Notes: generated by a model not told the origin, from the letters alone. A DNA stretch of 64,000 nucleotides from Celeribacter persicus (GCF_003050785.1 NZ_QAOH01000006.1:181874-245873), one strand, 5' to 3'; positions 38,209-47,100 are shown, counted from the stretch's first letter. Program-made: numbers and translations.

Positions 38209-38234
38209 TTGAGTATTTTTGCCATCAGAAAGCC
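38209..38234. repeat. 26-nt dispersed motif, copy 2
   Basis: It matches 26691-26716 at 23 of 26 positions. Here GAGTATTT (38211-38218) also pairs with AAATACTC at 38257-38264, giving a hairpin just before cobQ. Confidence 0.5.
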
Positions 38235-38293
38235 CCTTCCATCTTCCAGCTCGCTTAAATACTCATGACGCGCGGTTGAGAGGGAAAAGCGGC

Positions 38294-39745
38294 ATGGCCA
38301 AGGCGATCATGATACAGGGCGCGGGCTCGAACGTGGGCAAGTCCATGCTGGTCGCTGGCATCGCCCGCGCCTTCACCCGACGCGGTTTTTCCGTCGCGCC
38401 GTTCAAACCTCAGAACATGTCGAACAATGCCGCCGTCACCGAGGATGGCGGCGAGATCGGTCGGGCGCAGGCGCTACAGGCCCGTGCCTGCGGATTGCGG
38501 CCGCACACCGATATGAACCCTGTGCTTCTGAAACCCGAAACCGATCAGGGCGCGCAGGTGATCGTACAGGGCAAACGTGTCGGCACGCTCAAGGCGCGCG
38601 ATTACGGGCAGGAAAAACCGACCCTTTTGCCGAAAGTACTCGAAAGCTTTCAGCGGCTGGTCGCAGATGTCGATCTCATGGTGATCGAGGGTGCGGGCAG
38701 CCCGGCGGAGATCAACCTGCGCCGTGGCGACATTGCCAATATGGGCTTTGCCGAGGCCGCAAAGGTTCCCGTCGTTCTGATCGGCGACATCGACCGCGGC
38801 GGCGTGATCGCACAGCTTGTGGGCACCCATACCGTGTTGCCGCCCGAGGATCGCGACCGGATCAAGGGGTTTGCCGTCAACAAATTCCGCGGCGACGTAA
38901 GCCTCTTTGCCGAAGGGGCCAAAGAAATCGCTACCCGCACCGGCTGGCGTGATCTTGGCACTTTGCCGTGGTTTGCCGACGCCCATCGCCTGCCTGCCGA
39001 AGACGTGATGGACATTGCCTCGCGCGGAAACGGGCGAGTGAAAATCGCCGTGCCCAAACTCTCCCGAATTGCCAATTTCGACGATCTCGACCCGCTCGCT
39101 GCCGAACCCGATGTAACCGTGGAAATCGTGGAGCCGGGACGCGCGCTTCCCGGAGATGCCGATCTGGTGTTGATACCGGGGACGAAATCCACGATCGGCG
39201 ATCTCCATTTCTTTCGTGAACAGGGCTGGGACATCGACCTGCGCGCACATCTGCGGCGTGGCGGCCATGTGCTTGGCATTTGCGGCGGGTATCAGATGCT
39301 CGGACGCTGGATCGACGATCCCGATGGAATCGAGGGCCATCCCGGTCGGCATGAGGCACTGGGGCTTCTGGATGTCGGCACCCGGATGCAGGGGGACAAG
39401 CGGCTGGCGGAGGTCATCGCCACCGATCTCTCCTCCGGTGCGGAGGTGCGGGCCTATGAGATACACATCGGGCGCACCGAAGGCAGCGATATGGAGCGCG
39501 CATGGTTGACACTGGAAGGCCGGCCCGAAGGCGCGGAAAGCCCGGACGGGCGGGTGCGCGGCTGTTACCTGCACGGGCTGTTCAACTCGGATGCCTTCCG
39601 TGCCGCTTATCTCGAACGGTTCGGCCTCACGGGCGGGCTTGCGAATTTCGATGCAGGCGTCGAAGAAACGCTCGACCGGCTTGCGGACCATATCGAAGCC
39701 CATCTGGACCTCGATGCGCTTTACGATCTGGCCGAAGAAATTTGA
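38294..39745 (+). CDS. cobQ: Cobyric acid synthase
   Basis: A 483-residue amidotransferase of B12 synthesis that amidates four side chains of adenosyl-cobyrinate diamide. It has the N-terminal ATPase ([31 protein letters not shown]) and the C-terminal class I glutaminase ([10 protein letters not shown] with the catalytic Cys; [18 protein letters not shown] with the His). Other cob genes are not in the window. ATG at 38294 begins the conserved MAKAIMIQG. Confidence 0.95.
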   Translation: MAKAIMIQGAGSNVGKSMLVAGIARAFTRRGFSVAPFKPQNMSNNAAVTEDGGEIGRAQALQARACGLRPHTDMNPVLLKPETDQGAQVIVQGKRVGTLKARDYGQEKPTLLPKVLESFQRLVADVDLMVIEGAGSPAEINLRRGDIANMGFAEAAKVPVVLIGDIDRGGVIAQLVGTHTVLPPEDRDRIKGFAVNKFRGDVSLFAEGAKEIATRTGWRDLGTLPWFADAHRLPAEDVMDIASRGNGRVKIAVPKLSRIANFDDLDPLAAEPDVTVEIVEPGRALPGDADLVLIPGTKSTIGDLHFFREQGWDIDLRAHLRRGGHVLGICGGYQMLGRWIDDPDGIEGHPGRHEALGLLDVGTRMQGDKRLAEVIATDLSSGAEVRAYEIHIGRTEGSDMERAWLTLEGRPEGAESPDGRVRGCYLHGLFNSDAFRAAYLERFGLTGGLANFDAGVEETLDRLADHIEAHLDLDALYDLAEEI

Positions 39746-39757
39746 GGGTCAGGGAAC

Positions 39758-40897
39758 TTATTCGAACTCGCGCAGGGTCAGCGCGCGTTGCACCTCGCGG
39801 CGCACAAGACGGCGGACGTTACGGGTGATGCGCTGGCCCAGCTCACCCTGAAGCTCTTCGCGGATGACCTGCGCCACGAGATCGCGCAGCGCCTGTTCAT
39901 CCATGATGTCCTCGTCGGCATAGCCCGCAAGCGCCAACTCTTCCTCAAGGCTCGGGTCGGGATCATGCGCCACTTCCGCTGCCGCCCCGAGGTCCTCGAC
40001 TTCCTCCTCGATCTCCGGCTCATGCTGCTCCGCAACAACCTCCACCGGCGACGCGGGCATCTCCTCGATCACCTCTGCATCGTGAATGGCATCGTCGATC
40101 GCATCGGACACCGGCTTTGCCTCTTCGCTCTGGCTCATCGCAACCTCATCCTTGTCACCGGCCTGATCGGCGCGGGCGTCATCGTCGTGAACGTCATTGT
40201 CACGGGGGGCTGCCTCACGGGCCCGAAAATGCAACACGCGCGCGCCGGGGGCGCTAAAGGCACGCGGCATTTCCCGCGGAATCTCCGCTTCGAGATCTTC
40301 CGATCCGTCGGGTTCCCAGTCCAACCCCTGAGCGCCCACCGCAGCCTCAAGCTCGGCGATGCGTTGTTCCAGCGTCAGACGCGCAGCATGCCGCGCCGCA
40401 TCTTCGTTCGGCGTATCGTCCAGTGCATCGGCCCAGTCGGATTTCATTGCGTTCGCCACCACCGCATCGGCATGGGCTTCCGTCTCCGTCCGAACCTCTT
40501 CCGCAACCAGGGTCTCCAGCGTCAGCTCTTCCGCCTGCCCCGCCTCGTTCGGCTCCGGCAGATGCACGGCCAGCTCGGGCGACAGGATCAATGGTTCCGA
40601 AGGGGTCTCCAGCACGAGCGGCTTGGCGGACATCTCCGGCGTCACTTCGGAAACGGGCACGTGGGCTACGTCCTCTTGCGCCGGAGAAGTCTGCGTCGCC
40701 TCACTCTGACGCACACGAAAATTCGGCGTCAAAACGAGCGCATCCGTCTCTGCCTTGACGGGCGTCTCATCTTGCCCATCGAAAAACGGTACAGGCGCGG
40801 ATACCGGTTCGGGCCGATGACCATGGGTCTCCGCCACCAACCGTCGGATCGAGGCAAGCACCTCGTCCGCTTCGCTATTTGTCATCATATCGGACAT
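39758..40897 (-). CDS. PopZ-like (DUF2497-type) polar organiser candidate
   Basis: A 379-residue protein with PopZ-like layout. There is a short N-terminal helix EADEVLASIRRLVAE. A very long acidic, proline-containing disordered middle (residues 25-320) follows. The C-terminal helical block MDEQALRDLVAQVIREELQGELGQRITRNVRRLVRREVQ resembles the PopZ oligomerisation region. It lies downstream of tolC and pcm on the same strand, an order I recall for popZ loci of other alphaproteobacteria. The middle is much longer than in Caulobacter PopZ. A pole or chromosome-anchoring role is inferred. Confidence 0.6.
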   Translation of the reverse strand: MSDMMTNSEADEVLASIRRLVAETHGHRPEPVSAPVPFFDGQDETPVKAETDALVLTPNFRVRQSEATQTSPAQEDVAHVPVSEVTPEMSAKPLVLETPSEPLILSPELAVHLPEPNEAGQAEELTLETLVAEEVRTETEAHADAVVANAMKSDWADALDDTPNEDAARHAARLTLEQRIAELEAAVGAQGLDWEPDGSEDLEAEIPREMPRAFSAPGARVLHFRAREAAPRDNDVHDDDARADQAGDKDEVAMSQSEEAKPVSDAIDDAIHDAEVIEEMPASPVEVVAEQHEPEIEEEVEDLGAAAEVAHDPDPSLEEELALAGYADEDIMDEQALRDLVAQVIREELQGELGQRITRNVRRLVRREVQRALTLREFE

Positions 40898-41037
40898 GCC
40901 GACTCTCTCACCCGGTCGTACCTACCCCAGATGGTAGCCAGCTTCGCTCTCACACACAATAGATCGTTAAAACTCCACGCTTTCAAACTGCAACATCGCG
41001 GACAGGCCGCCTGTGCCCTGCATCCCTTCACGAATAG

Positions 41038-41069
41038 AAAAACCCCGCACAGGATGATCTGCACGGGGT
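41038..41069 (-). terminator. Rho-independent terminator after tolC
   Basis: On the minus strand CCCCGTGCA...TGTGCGGGG is followed by TTTTTC, about 20 bases past the tolC stop. It separates tolC from the PopZ-like gene, which would then need read-through or its own promoter. Confidence 0.8.
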
Positions 41070-41088
41070 CAAAGCGCATCTGGTGCGT

Positions 41089-42486
41089 TTACTGGTTCTG
41101 TTTCATCAGCCCTTGCAGCACGCGGTCGAGTTTTTCACCCTGCGGGCTGACATAGCGGGTCGGCGCGTTTTTCACCGCGTTGTAATAAGCCGCCGGATCA
41201 TAAACCGGCACGTTCAGCTTCAGCTGTTCGACGGTGAGCAGACCGAGCGACTGCAGCACCGAGTAGGCCTGGGTCTCACGGGCGATCCGGGCCTGAATGG
41301 CCGCCACCTGTGCGTCGAGCAAATCCTGCTCCGCGCTCAACACGTCGAGCGTGGTGGAGGCACCGAGATCGGCCTCTTCCTTCACCCCGTCATACGCAAC
41401 CCGCTGGGCCTGCACATAGGCATTGGAGGCCTCTTCGGAAGCGGCATAGACCGACAGCATCGCCCAGTTGGTGCGCACGCCCTGCTCCACTTCGCGGGTG
41501 GTCTGCAAAAGCTCGGCACGGGCCGCATCGCGATCCGCGATAGCGCCCCGCACGGCGGAGGCGATGGCCCCGCCTTGGTAGATCACACCGGAGACGCCGA
41601 CGCCGATGGAGGTCGTGTCATTGTCGAGATCATCGGCGTAGCTTTGCGTCACGGATCCCGTGACACTCGGCAACATGTTGCGTTCTGCGATGGTCACCGC
41701 GAGATCCTGCGCCGCCGCCTGATGCTGAAGCGCGATGATCCCCGGATGTCTTTGTTTCGCCGTCGTCACCGCCGCCTCCAAAGAGGAGACCGGCAATTTG
41801 ATGGTCGGCGGGGTCGAAAGCGACTGCGGGTAATGGCCGACAGCGACCTTGTAGGTCTCGCGGGCCGCCGAAAGCGTCCCCTGGGCCGAGGCCAGATCGG
41901 CACGCACAGAGGCGAGCTGGGCCTCGTATTGCGCCACCTCGGTGCGGGTGATTTCCCCCACATCGAACCGATCTTGCGCCGCCTTGAGGTTTTGCTGGTT
42001 CAGACGCACTGCACTTTGTTGCAGGTTCAGAAGCGCCTGAGCCTCGCGCACGCTCATATATGCGTCGACCGCATCGGCCAGAACTTCCTGCTCAACATTT
42101 CTGAGAGAGGCGCGGGTCGCGAGGACCACCTCTTTCTGCACATCCATCGACAGCTTGTTACGGCCGAAGGTGTAGATGTCCATGGAAGCAACAAACTTGA
42201 GCGTGTCGCTCCAGTCGCTCCAAGCATCATTGGTCTGATAACCTCTCGATTTGCCGATCTCGTAGCTGTAGGACAGCGTCGGAAGCATATCCGAAAGCGC
42301 CGTGGCCACACCTTCGTCGGCGGCCCGCAGCGTGGCACGGTTCTGTTCGAGAAGTCCGGAGGTCTTATAGGCGGAAGCCAGCGCATCCCCGAGCGTTTCC
42401 GCCCAAGACGCCACCGGCCCTGCCACGACACCCAGCGCCGCGACACCGGCAAGAAGGGTCTTTTTCAACTGTCTGCTCATGCTCAT
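41089..42486 (-). CDS. tolC: TolC-family outer-membrane efflux protein
   Basis: A 465-residue protein with a signal peptide (cut near AWAE, residue 30) and two TolC repeats. Signatures include TLGDALASAYKTSGLLEQNRA, ARASLRNVEQEVLADAVDAYMSV and LDAQVAAIQARIARETQAYSVLQSLG. It forms the trimeric outer-membrane channel for type I secretion and RND pumps. It follows pcm by 63 bases on the same strand. Confidence 0.93.
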   Translation of the reverse strand: MSMSRQLKKTLLAGVAALGVVAGPVASWAETLGDALASAYKTSGLLEQNRATLRAADEGVATALSDMLPTLSYSYEIGKSRGYQTNDAWSDWSDTLKFVASMDIYTFGRNKLSMDVQKEVVLATRASLRNVEQEVLADAVDAYMSVREAQALLNLQQSAVRLNQQNLKAAQDRFDVGEITRTEVAQYEAQLASVRADLASAQGTLSAARETYKVAVGHYPQSLSTPPTIKLPVSSLEAAVTTAKQRHPGIIALQHQAAAQDLAVTIAERNMLPSVTGSVTQSYADDLDNDTTSIGVGVSGVIYQGGAIASAVRGAIADRDAARAELLQTTREVEQGVRTNWAMLSVYAASEEASNAYVQAQRVAYDGVKEEADLGASTTLDVLSAEQDLLDAQVAAIQARIARETQAYSVLQSLGLLTVEQLKLNVPVYDPAAYYNAVKNAPTRYVSPQGEKLDRVLQGLMKQNQ

Positions 42487-42549
42487 TGGCCTCTGCCCCT
42501 TTGTTATCTTCGAACGCCGGGGCCGTCCCGGCCTATCGCACGTTCTGCA

Positions 42550-43203
42550 TCAGAGCGCGAATTCCGCGCGTTTTTCAAATCCCGGAAGGATCGGCGCCGT
42601 GGCGTTGAACACCATACGCCAAGTGATTTCGCCGTCTATTTTGTACCCTATACGCACGATGCCAAGAGCTCCGTCGAGAAAAATCGCACAGATGCGACCA
42701 TTTTCCTTCACCTGCGACAGAATGGCCTCAGGCATTTCCTCAACCCCGCCTTGCAGGATCACCGCATCGTAGGGTCCGTGCTGCGGCGCCCCGGCAGCGA
42801 TCGGGCCGGTTTCGAGGATCACATTGTCGGAACCGTTCTCGGACAGCGCCGCTGCAGCGTCGCGCGCCATATCCGCATCTTCCTCGACCGCGACAACAGC
42901 CTGAGCCATGCGCGCGATGACCGCAGAGGAGTAGCCCATCCCGCATCCAAGATCGAGCACCAGCTCATCGTTGCCGATGTTCAGCACATCGAGCATTTTC
43001 GCCAGAACCCGGGGATCGAGCACCACACGCCCGCCGCCGAGATCCACATGCTCGCCCACATAGGCCACCTCCCGCTTGCTGGCGGGCACGAAATTCTCAC
43101 GCGGCACGGTGAGCATCGCCTCGATGATGGGAAACTTGGTCACATCGGACGGGCGAACCTGGGTGTCGACCATTGTGGTGCGGAGCTGGGTGAAATCTGC
43201 CAT
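42550..43203 (-). CDS. pcm: Protein-L-isoaspartate O-methyltransferase
   Basis: A 217-residue SAM methyltransferase. FVPASKREVAYVGEHVDLGGGRVVLDPRVLAKML precedes SAM motif I LVLDLGCGMGYSSAVIA, with the acidic strand VVAVEED. It repairs isoaspartyl residues in damaged proteins. ATG at 43203 begins the conserved MADFTQLRTTMVDTQVRP; an upstream frame is ignored. In this lineage it always seems to head the tolC run. Confidence 0.9.
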   Translation of the reverse strand: MADFTQLRTTMVDTQVRPSDVTKFPIIEAMLTVPRENFVPASKREVAYVGEHVDLGGGRVVLDPRVLAKMLDVLNIGNDELVLDLGCGMGYSSAVIARMAQAVVAVEEDADMARDAAAALSENGSDNVILETGPIAAGAPQHGPYDAVILQGGVEEMPEAILSQVKENGRICAIFLDGALGIVRIGYKIDGEITWRMVFNATAPILPGFEKRAEFAL

Positions 43204-43338
43204 GGGCTGAACTCTTTCGTTCAAGGACGTGTCCGCGCCGTTTTGCCACAAGCCTGCGGTCGGGGCAACATCCCAATGCGTTCACGAAAACGCGCAAATG
43301 ACGGTTGCACAGGTCCTGACCATGGTATAGACACCGCC

Positions 43339-43446
43339 TCACCCATTTCGGCGAGTTGGCGGAGTGGTGACGCAGCGGATTGCAAATCCGTGTACACCGG
43401 TTCGATTCCGGTACTCGCCTCCAATACTTTCAATGACTTGCGTCAT
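43339..43446 (-). CDS. Left-end 5' fragment of an integration-split gene
   Basis: ATG at 43446 has GGAG seven bases upstream and lies 45 bases after the integrase stop on the same strand. In the integrated state it runs through the att core antisense to tRNA-Cys and stops at 43339 after 35 codons (MTQVIESIGGEYRNRTGVHG...). If the element circularises at the 51-bp core, the same start reads in frame into 54263-53973, making a 103-residue product. See the matching right-end entry. Confidence 0.45.
   Translation of the reverse strand: MTQVIESIGGEYRNRTGVHGFAIRCVTTPPTRRNG
43350..43423 (+). tRNA. tRNA-Cys (anticodon GCA)
   Basis: Acceptor arms GGCGAGT/ACTCGCC pair over seven positions. The anticodon loop TTGCAAA has anticodon GCA, the T loop is TTCGATT, discriminator T and CCA are encoded. 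The length is 74 nt. The 3' half is the attachment site for the element that follows. Confidence 0.96.
43376..43426. repeat. attL core (51-bp direct repeat in tRNA-Cys)
   Basis: The 51 bases from the anticodon stem through CCAATA are identical to 54214-54264. The match continues a further nine bases with one mismatch. The insertion keeps the tRNA whole because the repeat rebuilds its 3' half. Confidence 0.93.
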
Positions 43447-43491
43447 GTCCATTCTCCATTTACTCGATTTTTGAAACAAGTGTTGAAACAT

Positions 43492-44520
43492 TCACGTTTC
43501 CTTCCTGTTCTGTTCAAAGCGGTTTCTGGCGTCCTGCGCCCGTGTTGCGAGTTCCCTTTGCCTGATCTGACCTCCATATTTTTTGAGCATCTCGACGCCG
43601 GAATGACCGGTGACGGCTTTCACCATCTCGTCGTCGCATCCGGCTAGGTAGAGTTCGATTGTCGCGTTCTTGCGTAGCCCGTGGGTCACGTATGTGGCCG
43701 CGTCCGGGTGCTCCATGTCGCCTTTGACCTTGCGCATTTCCTCGGCCACGGTCCTGTAGCGAACCGGACGGCCCTGCTTGTCGGTGATGACCGTTAGCCC
43801 CTTCTTTTCGACCGTCGCCAGATGCGCCTTGAGGCGATCCGTCAGCGGTATCCATAGCGGCTTGTCGGTCTTGCCCTGAGTGAAGTCATAGGCACCATCT
43901 TTAATGTGCCCCCAGCGGATTTTGAGCACGTCCCCGATCCGCTGGCCGGTACCCAGACACAACTCATAGACCAGCCGGGCGCGCGGCGTGGCCACGGCCT
44001 CAAACTCCGCCCGAACGTCATCCGGCCACGGTTGCCAACCGTCGCTCTCCTGCTTGAACAGCGGAATGCCCTTAGCCGGGTTTCCGTGCTCTTTCTTGAG
44101 GAATCCGATCAGACGCGCGTGGTTCATCAGGACCACCATCACCTGAACCAGGTAATTCGCCTGACGCCAGTGCTCGGCGTTGGCGCGGTGCAGTTCATAG
44201 ACGTGGTGCGGCTCGATCTTGGCCGGGTCTTTGGTGCCCCAGATCGCCCGGACGTGGCCGATGTATTTCCGATAATCAGACTTGGTGCGCGGCTTCAATT
44301 TCTTGAATGCCTCGCTTTCATAGTAGCTGAGAATCAACGTCTCGAAATTGCGCTTGGCAAGGACAGGCTCTCGCCCTTTCAGAAGGCGGTTGTAGTGCTC
44401 CCAAAACTCGGGCGTTCCGGGTTCCTCTTTCATCATCACGGATTGGCCGCGCGAACGCCGGATGAACCGGAGATACCCCCGGTCATTGTAGACGTATTTG
44501 GGCAAGTCCTTCTTGGTCAT
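43492..44520 (-). CDS. Tyrosine-type integrase of the capsid element
   Basis: A 342-residue site-specific recombinase. The catalytic residues are visible: R in LGTGQRIGDVLKIRW, H-x2-R in THGLRKNA, H in TGHSG and the nucleophile Y in LKKYGG. The N-terminal part carries a SAM-like core-binding domain. It sits next to attL with only the split-gene start between, and its ATG overlaps the stop of the small gene upstream. Confidence 0.95.
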   Translation of the reverse strand: MTKKDLPKYVYNDRGYLRFIRRSRGQSVMMKEEPGTPEFWEHYNRLLKGREPVLAKRNFETLILSYYESEAFKKLKPRTKSDYRKYIGHVRAIWGTKDPAKIEPHHVYELHRANAEHWRQANYLVQVMVVLMNHARLIGFLKKEHGNPAKGIPLFKQESDGWQPWPDDVRAEFEAVATPRARLVYELCLGTGQRIGDVLKIRWGHIKDGAYDFTQGKTDKPLWIPLTDRLKAHLATVEKKGLTVITDKQGRPVRYRTVAEEMRKVKGDMEHPDAATYVTHGLRKNATIELYLAGCDDEMVKAVTGHSGVEMLKKYGGQIRQRELATRAQDARNRFEQNRKET

Positions 44521-44711
44521 TTGCCCATCCTCAGATCACCGGACAGGAAGTCGTCGCCGCCGTCAGGATCCGTCATGGATGCGTCAATGACCGTGGTGCC
44601 ATCGGGCTTGAGTTCAAACCGCGCGCGCGCCCACCCAGCCTCACGCGCGGCTTGAAGCAGAGCCACCGCGTTCTGTTTGGCTTGCGTCTGGGGGCGAGGG
44701 CTTTTGGCCAT
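44517..44711 (-). CDS. Small basic protein coupled to the integrase
   Basis: A 64-residue protein (MAKSPRPQTQAKQNAVALLQAAREAGWARARFEL...). It overlaps the integrase start by ATGA and the preceding gene stop by TAATG, so translation is coupled at both ends. The basic N-terminus and short helical body would suit an excisionase-like or DNA-bending factor, but no family is recognised. Confidence 0.6.
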   Translation of the reverse strand: MAKSPRPQTQAKQNAVALLQAAREAGWARARFELKPDGTTVIDASMTDPDGGDDFLSGDLRMGK

Positions 44712-45271
44712 TAGTCGCAACCCTCCAAATCAAATCCCATGCTTTTGACTGAATCCGCCCAAACGATCACAGAGCGCCGGATTGGCAAATCATCCAAATC
44801 CAGTGGGACGCCGTGCGGCTTGAACCGAACCACCATTTCTGGCGCAATCAGTTCCAAAACCTTCGGGCTTGGCATTGTGACTTCCACTAGGGGAAAATTT
44901 ACAACGAAGTGGATAGACGCTTGAGTTAATTCTCCGGGTGAACGAGTAAGCGCGGCACAAAAAACTTTAACGAGCATGTCTTCACAAGTCATATCGCGAT
45001 TAATGCGTTCGCCAGTTTTGTGCGATGTCGCCGCCATTGGCAGATTTAGGTATTCTGCCACTCGCTCGCCCGTGTCTTTGATCTTGGGTTGAAGCGCCAT
45101 TGCAGTAAGCAATCGAACAAAATGAACGATTTCGACTTGAGCCACCGCCCTACCACTGCTCTTTGGCAAAAGGTCAGCGTCAATCAGCGCACGCGCATAT
45201 TTGTTTGCCTTGTCCCTCGGTTCACCAAGAGCCTTGGAAAGCCCATCTACAAGTTCTGAAACGCTGGCCAT
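44711..45271 (-). CDS. Phage-element protein of unknown function
   Basis: A 186-residue protein (MASVSELVDGLSKALGEPRDKANKYARALIDADLLPKSSG...). The N-terminal 60 residues resemble a winged-helix with a small helical bundle; the rest is mixed. It lies in the regulatory minus-strand run between the Arc gene and integrase. Base composition is lower in GC than the core genome. ATG at 45271 is taken; an upstream ATG at 45316 is possible. Confidence 0.6.
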   Translation of the reverse strand: MASVSELVDGLSKALGEPRDKANKYARALIDADLLPKSSGRAVAQVEIVHFVRLLTAMALQPKIKDTGERVAEYLNLPMAATSHKTGERINRDMTCEDMLVKVFCAALTRSPGELTQASIHFVVNFPLVEVTMPSPKVLELIAPEMVVRFKPHGVPLDLDDLPIRRSVIVWADSVKSMGFDLEGCD

Positions 45272-45323
45272 TGTTGCGGCTCCATTTGGTTTTGTATTTT
45301 TGTAACCAAAATCCAAATGGATA

Positions 45324-45602
45324 TCAACCCCTCATATGGTCAGCCTCAACTTCTGACCTGCCGACCTGCACCGCACACGCCATCCGGTACGCAATGCCAA
45401 GATCAGCCAGTGTCAGTTCTTCGCCCGCCCTGTAGCGTTCCAAAAGCGCAGTGTACTTTTCCTGAAACTGATCCGCGTTGATTTCATCTCGGGCCATTGC
45501 CCTCATGCCGTGAAGGATGATCAGTTGCTCGATCTCGTCTAATTTCGTGACGGCTTCCATGAAGCGGGCTTCATCCGCATTTCGGGCGAGATCATGGCTC
45601 AT
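45324..45602 (-). CDS. Small helical element protein
   Basis: A 92-residue all-helical acidic protein (MSHDLARNADEARFMEAVTKLDEIEQLIILHG...). Its start overlaps the stop of the upstream gene by ATGA. No family is recognised; it looks like a regulatory or adaptor subunit. Confidence 0.55.
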   Translation of the reverse strand: MSHDLARNADEARFMEAVTKLDEIEQLIILHGMRAMARDEINADQFQEKYTALLERYRAGEELTLADLGIAYRMACAVQVGRSEVEADHMRG

Positions 45603-45970
45603 GACAAATTCTCCCGTGCTTCATTGTGAGCGCAGATCACAAGGCCACGCTCATCGCCCATCCAGAACCAATCGAGGCTCATGCCGTTCTCAACGGCATA
45701 GGAGAGAAGATCGTTCGAAAATGTCGGTCCGTCGCCATGGTCTTCCAGAATGTTCTCCGGCGGTGTGGTTCCGGTCCATTCACCAAAGAGCGAGAGGCGA
45801 TCAAGCGCTCCTTGAGGCAAGATGCCCTGTTCGATTTCCAACTGGTCCAGCATGTTAAGAATCATTCTCTGACGCTTGGGCGAAAGGCTCATGACCCGCT
45901 CACCGAACGAGATCATATGCGTGTCGTCAGGCAAACCGGTATTGGTCGCGCGGGCGCGTTCATTCATCAT
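45599..45970 (-). CDS. Small element protein with a GMSLDWFWMGDERGL motif
   Basis: A 123-residue protein. The motif near residues 95-110 recurs in alphaproteobacterial prophage regulators that follow an HTH (seen from memory). The middle LSPKRQRMILNMLDQLEIEQ is helical. It follows the Arc gene by 17 bases and overlaps the next gene by ATGA, so it belongs to the early operon. Confidence 0.55.
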   Translation of the reverse strand: MMNERARATNTGLPDDTHMISFGERVMSLSPKRQRMILNMLDQLEIEQGILPQGALDRLSLFGEWTGTTPPENILEDHGDGPTFSNDLLSYAVENGMSLDWFWMGDERGLVICAHNEARENLS

Positions 45971-45987
45971 CTGTCTGTCTCCTAAAC

Positions 45988-46146
45988 TTAGACTGTTTTC
46001 TGTTCTTCGATCTTCGCCATGCGGTCACGCACGGCGCGGATCACTTCGCTGTTCTGGCTCGAACCGTTCTTATCGGCTTGAGCTTCGATCCATGCTTTCA
46101 CGTCGAGAGGAAAGCGGATCGGAAGTTGAATCGTCGGTGATTTCAT
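45988..46146 (-). CDS. Arc-type ribbon-helix-helix protein
   Basis: A 52-residue frame starting MKSPTIQLPIRFPLDVKAWI and ending KIEEQKTV. The beta-strand IQLPIRF followed by DVKAWIEAQADKNGSSQNSEVIRAVRDRM is the ribbon-helix-helix pattern of Arc/Mnt repressors. It is divergent from a second Arc-type gene at 46247 with a palindrome between them. It is likely first gene of the minus-strand early operon. Confidence 0.7.
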   Translation of the reverse strand: MKSPTIQLPIRFPLDVKAWIEAQADKNGSSQNSEVIRAVRDRMAKIEEQKTV

Positions 46147-46176
46147 CGCTCACCCTCCATAGTAGCACGGCAATAT

Positions 46177-46225
46177 ATAGCACCGTCATAGCATTGACTG
46201 TCAATAGTCAATCGCACAGTGCTAT
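46177..46225. promoter_or_regulatory. Divergent operator between the two Arc-type genes
   Basis: A perfect ATTGACT-N6-AGTCAAT dyad (46193-46212) contains TTGACT on both strands, so it overlaps likely -35 elements in both directions. It is framed by an outer ATAGCAC (46177-46183) / GTGCTAT (46219-46225) repeat. This looks like the lysogeny-type switch of the element. Confidence 0.65.
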
Positions 46226-46246
46226 CGGAACAGTATGGAGCGAAAA

Positions 46247-46627
46247 ATGTCAGCAAAAGCCGGTCGCGGATCAGATCAATTTGTTGTTCGCCTGCCAGAT
46301 GGTATGCGCGACCGGATCAAAGCCGCCGCAGAAACCAACAATCGTTCGATGAACGCCGAAATCGTCGCAACGCTTGAAAAGGAGTATCCGGCGACGCCTC
46401 CCGACATTCATCAGGTTACAGTCGAAGTCCTTCAGTTGCTTGGATTGCTGACGGTTATGACGGAGCAAGACCGAATTAAAACAGTAAGCGAGAAAGAAAA
46501 TGAGCTTCGGAAACGTGGCGTAAACTGCGAAATATCAATGCACAAAAACACGCTGAAATTATTAATGGCTTCAGGAAATATTAAGTACGAATTTGAGCTC
46601 CAGGAAGCGCCCCCAGACGATCTATAA
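46247..46627 (+). CDS. Arc-family DNA-binding repressor
   Basis: A 126-residue protein. The N-terminal 45 residues (DQFVVRLPDGMRDRIKAAAETNNRSMNAEIVATLEKEY) are a ribbon-helix-helix domain of the Arc family. The C-terminal half has a helix (VEVLQLLGLLTVM) and a charged tail, perhaps for oligomerisation. ATG at 46247 has GGAG six bases upstream. It points away from the early operon and is the candidate master repressor. Confidence 0.82.
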   Translation: MSAKAGRGSDQFVVRLPDGMRDRIKAAAETNNRSMNAEIVATLEKEYPATPPDIHQVTVEVLQLLGLLTVMTEQDRIKTVSEKENELRKRGVNCEISMHKNTLKLLMASGNIKYEFELQEAPPDDL

Positions 46628-46695
46628 GGAGGAATTGCCATCACCCCGGAAAGAATAAACTGATAGTAAGTTTGGGCAATGAATAGGTGACACGG

Positions 46696-46881
46696 ATGCT
46701 AAGCGATAAAGAGATAAAGGTTCTTGAATGCTTCATTGGCGATGAATGCGAACACATCGGCAAAGTTAGCCGGATAGGGCCGAAAACGTGGCATGCCTTA
46801 GAAGACAAAGGGCTGATTGAGCGTTGCGAAAACGATGAAGGTTATCGCATTACTGAAGCCGGAAAAGCCGCAATCAAATAG
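46696..46881 (+). CDS. Small winged-helix-like protein
   Basis: A 61-residue protein (MLSDKEIKVLECFIGDECEHIGKVSRIGPKTWHALEDKGLIERCEND...). The helix-turn-helix plus wing YRITEAGKAAI matches a minimal DNA-binding fold. It follows the Arc repressor on the plus strand by 68 bases. A GTG at 46687 is an alternative start, but ATG at 46696 has AGGTG upstream. Confidence 0.6.
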   Translation: MLSDKEIKVLECFIGDECEHIGKVSRIGPKTWHALEDKGLIERCENDEGYRITEAGKAAIK

Positions 46882-46885
46882 AATA

Positions 46886-46920
46886 GGGCCGGTGCATAGT
46901 TCCCCTATGCCTCCCGGCCC
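46886..46920. other. Two-step hairpin between regulatory and head modules
   Basis: GGGCCGG (46886) pairs with CCGGCCC (46914) and the inner GCATAG (46894) with CTATGC (46905). No T-run follows. The 219-base gap to the portal stop holds this and a stretch TAAAGGAGGCTCCCTAAGGA but no gene. Confidence 0.5.
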
Positions 46921-47100
46921 CATGATCGCCCCCGGTGTCTGCCGTGCCGATCTGCGCCGCGTCCTAAAGGAGGCTCCCTAAGGAACAAAAAAGGACCGCG
47001 CCTTGACGGGGTTTTCGGCCATGAGGACCGGGCACTCTCCGTCTAATCCCAGATGTTTTGCGGGTGAAATCAAATAAAGGCCCGCCAGCACATCCCAGCC

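Noticed and set aside
41083..43647. 854-codon plus-strand frame
   Set aside because: Antisense to tolC and pcm and running through tRNA-Cys.
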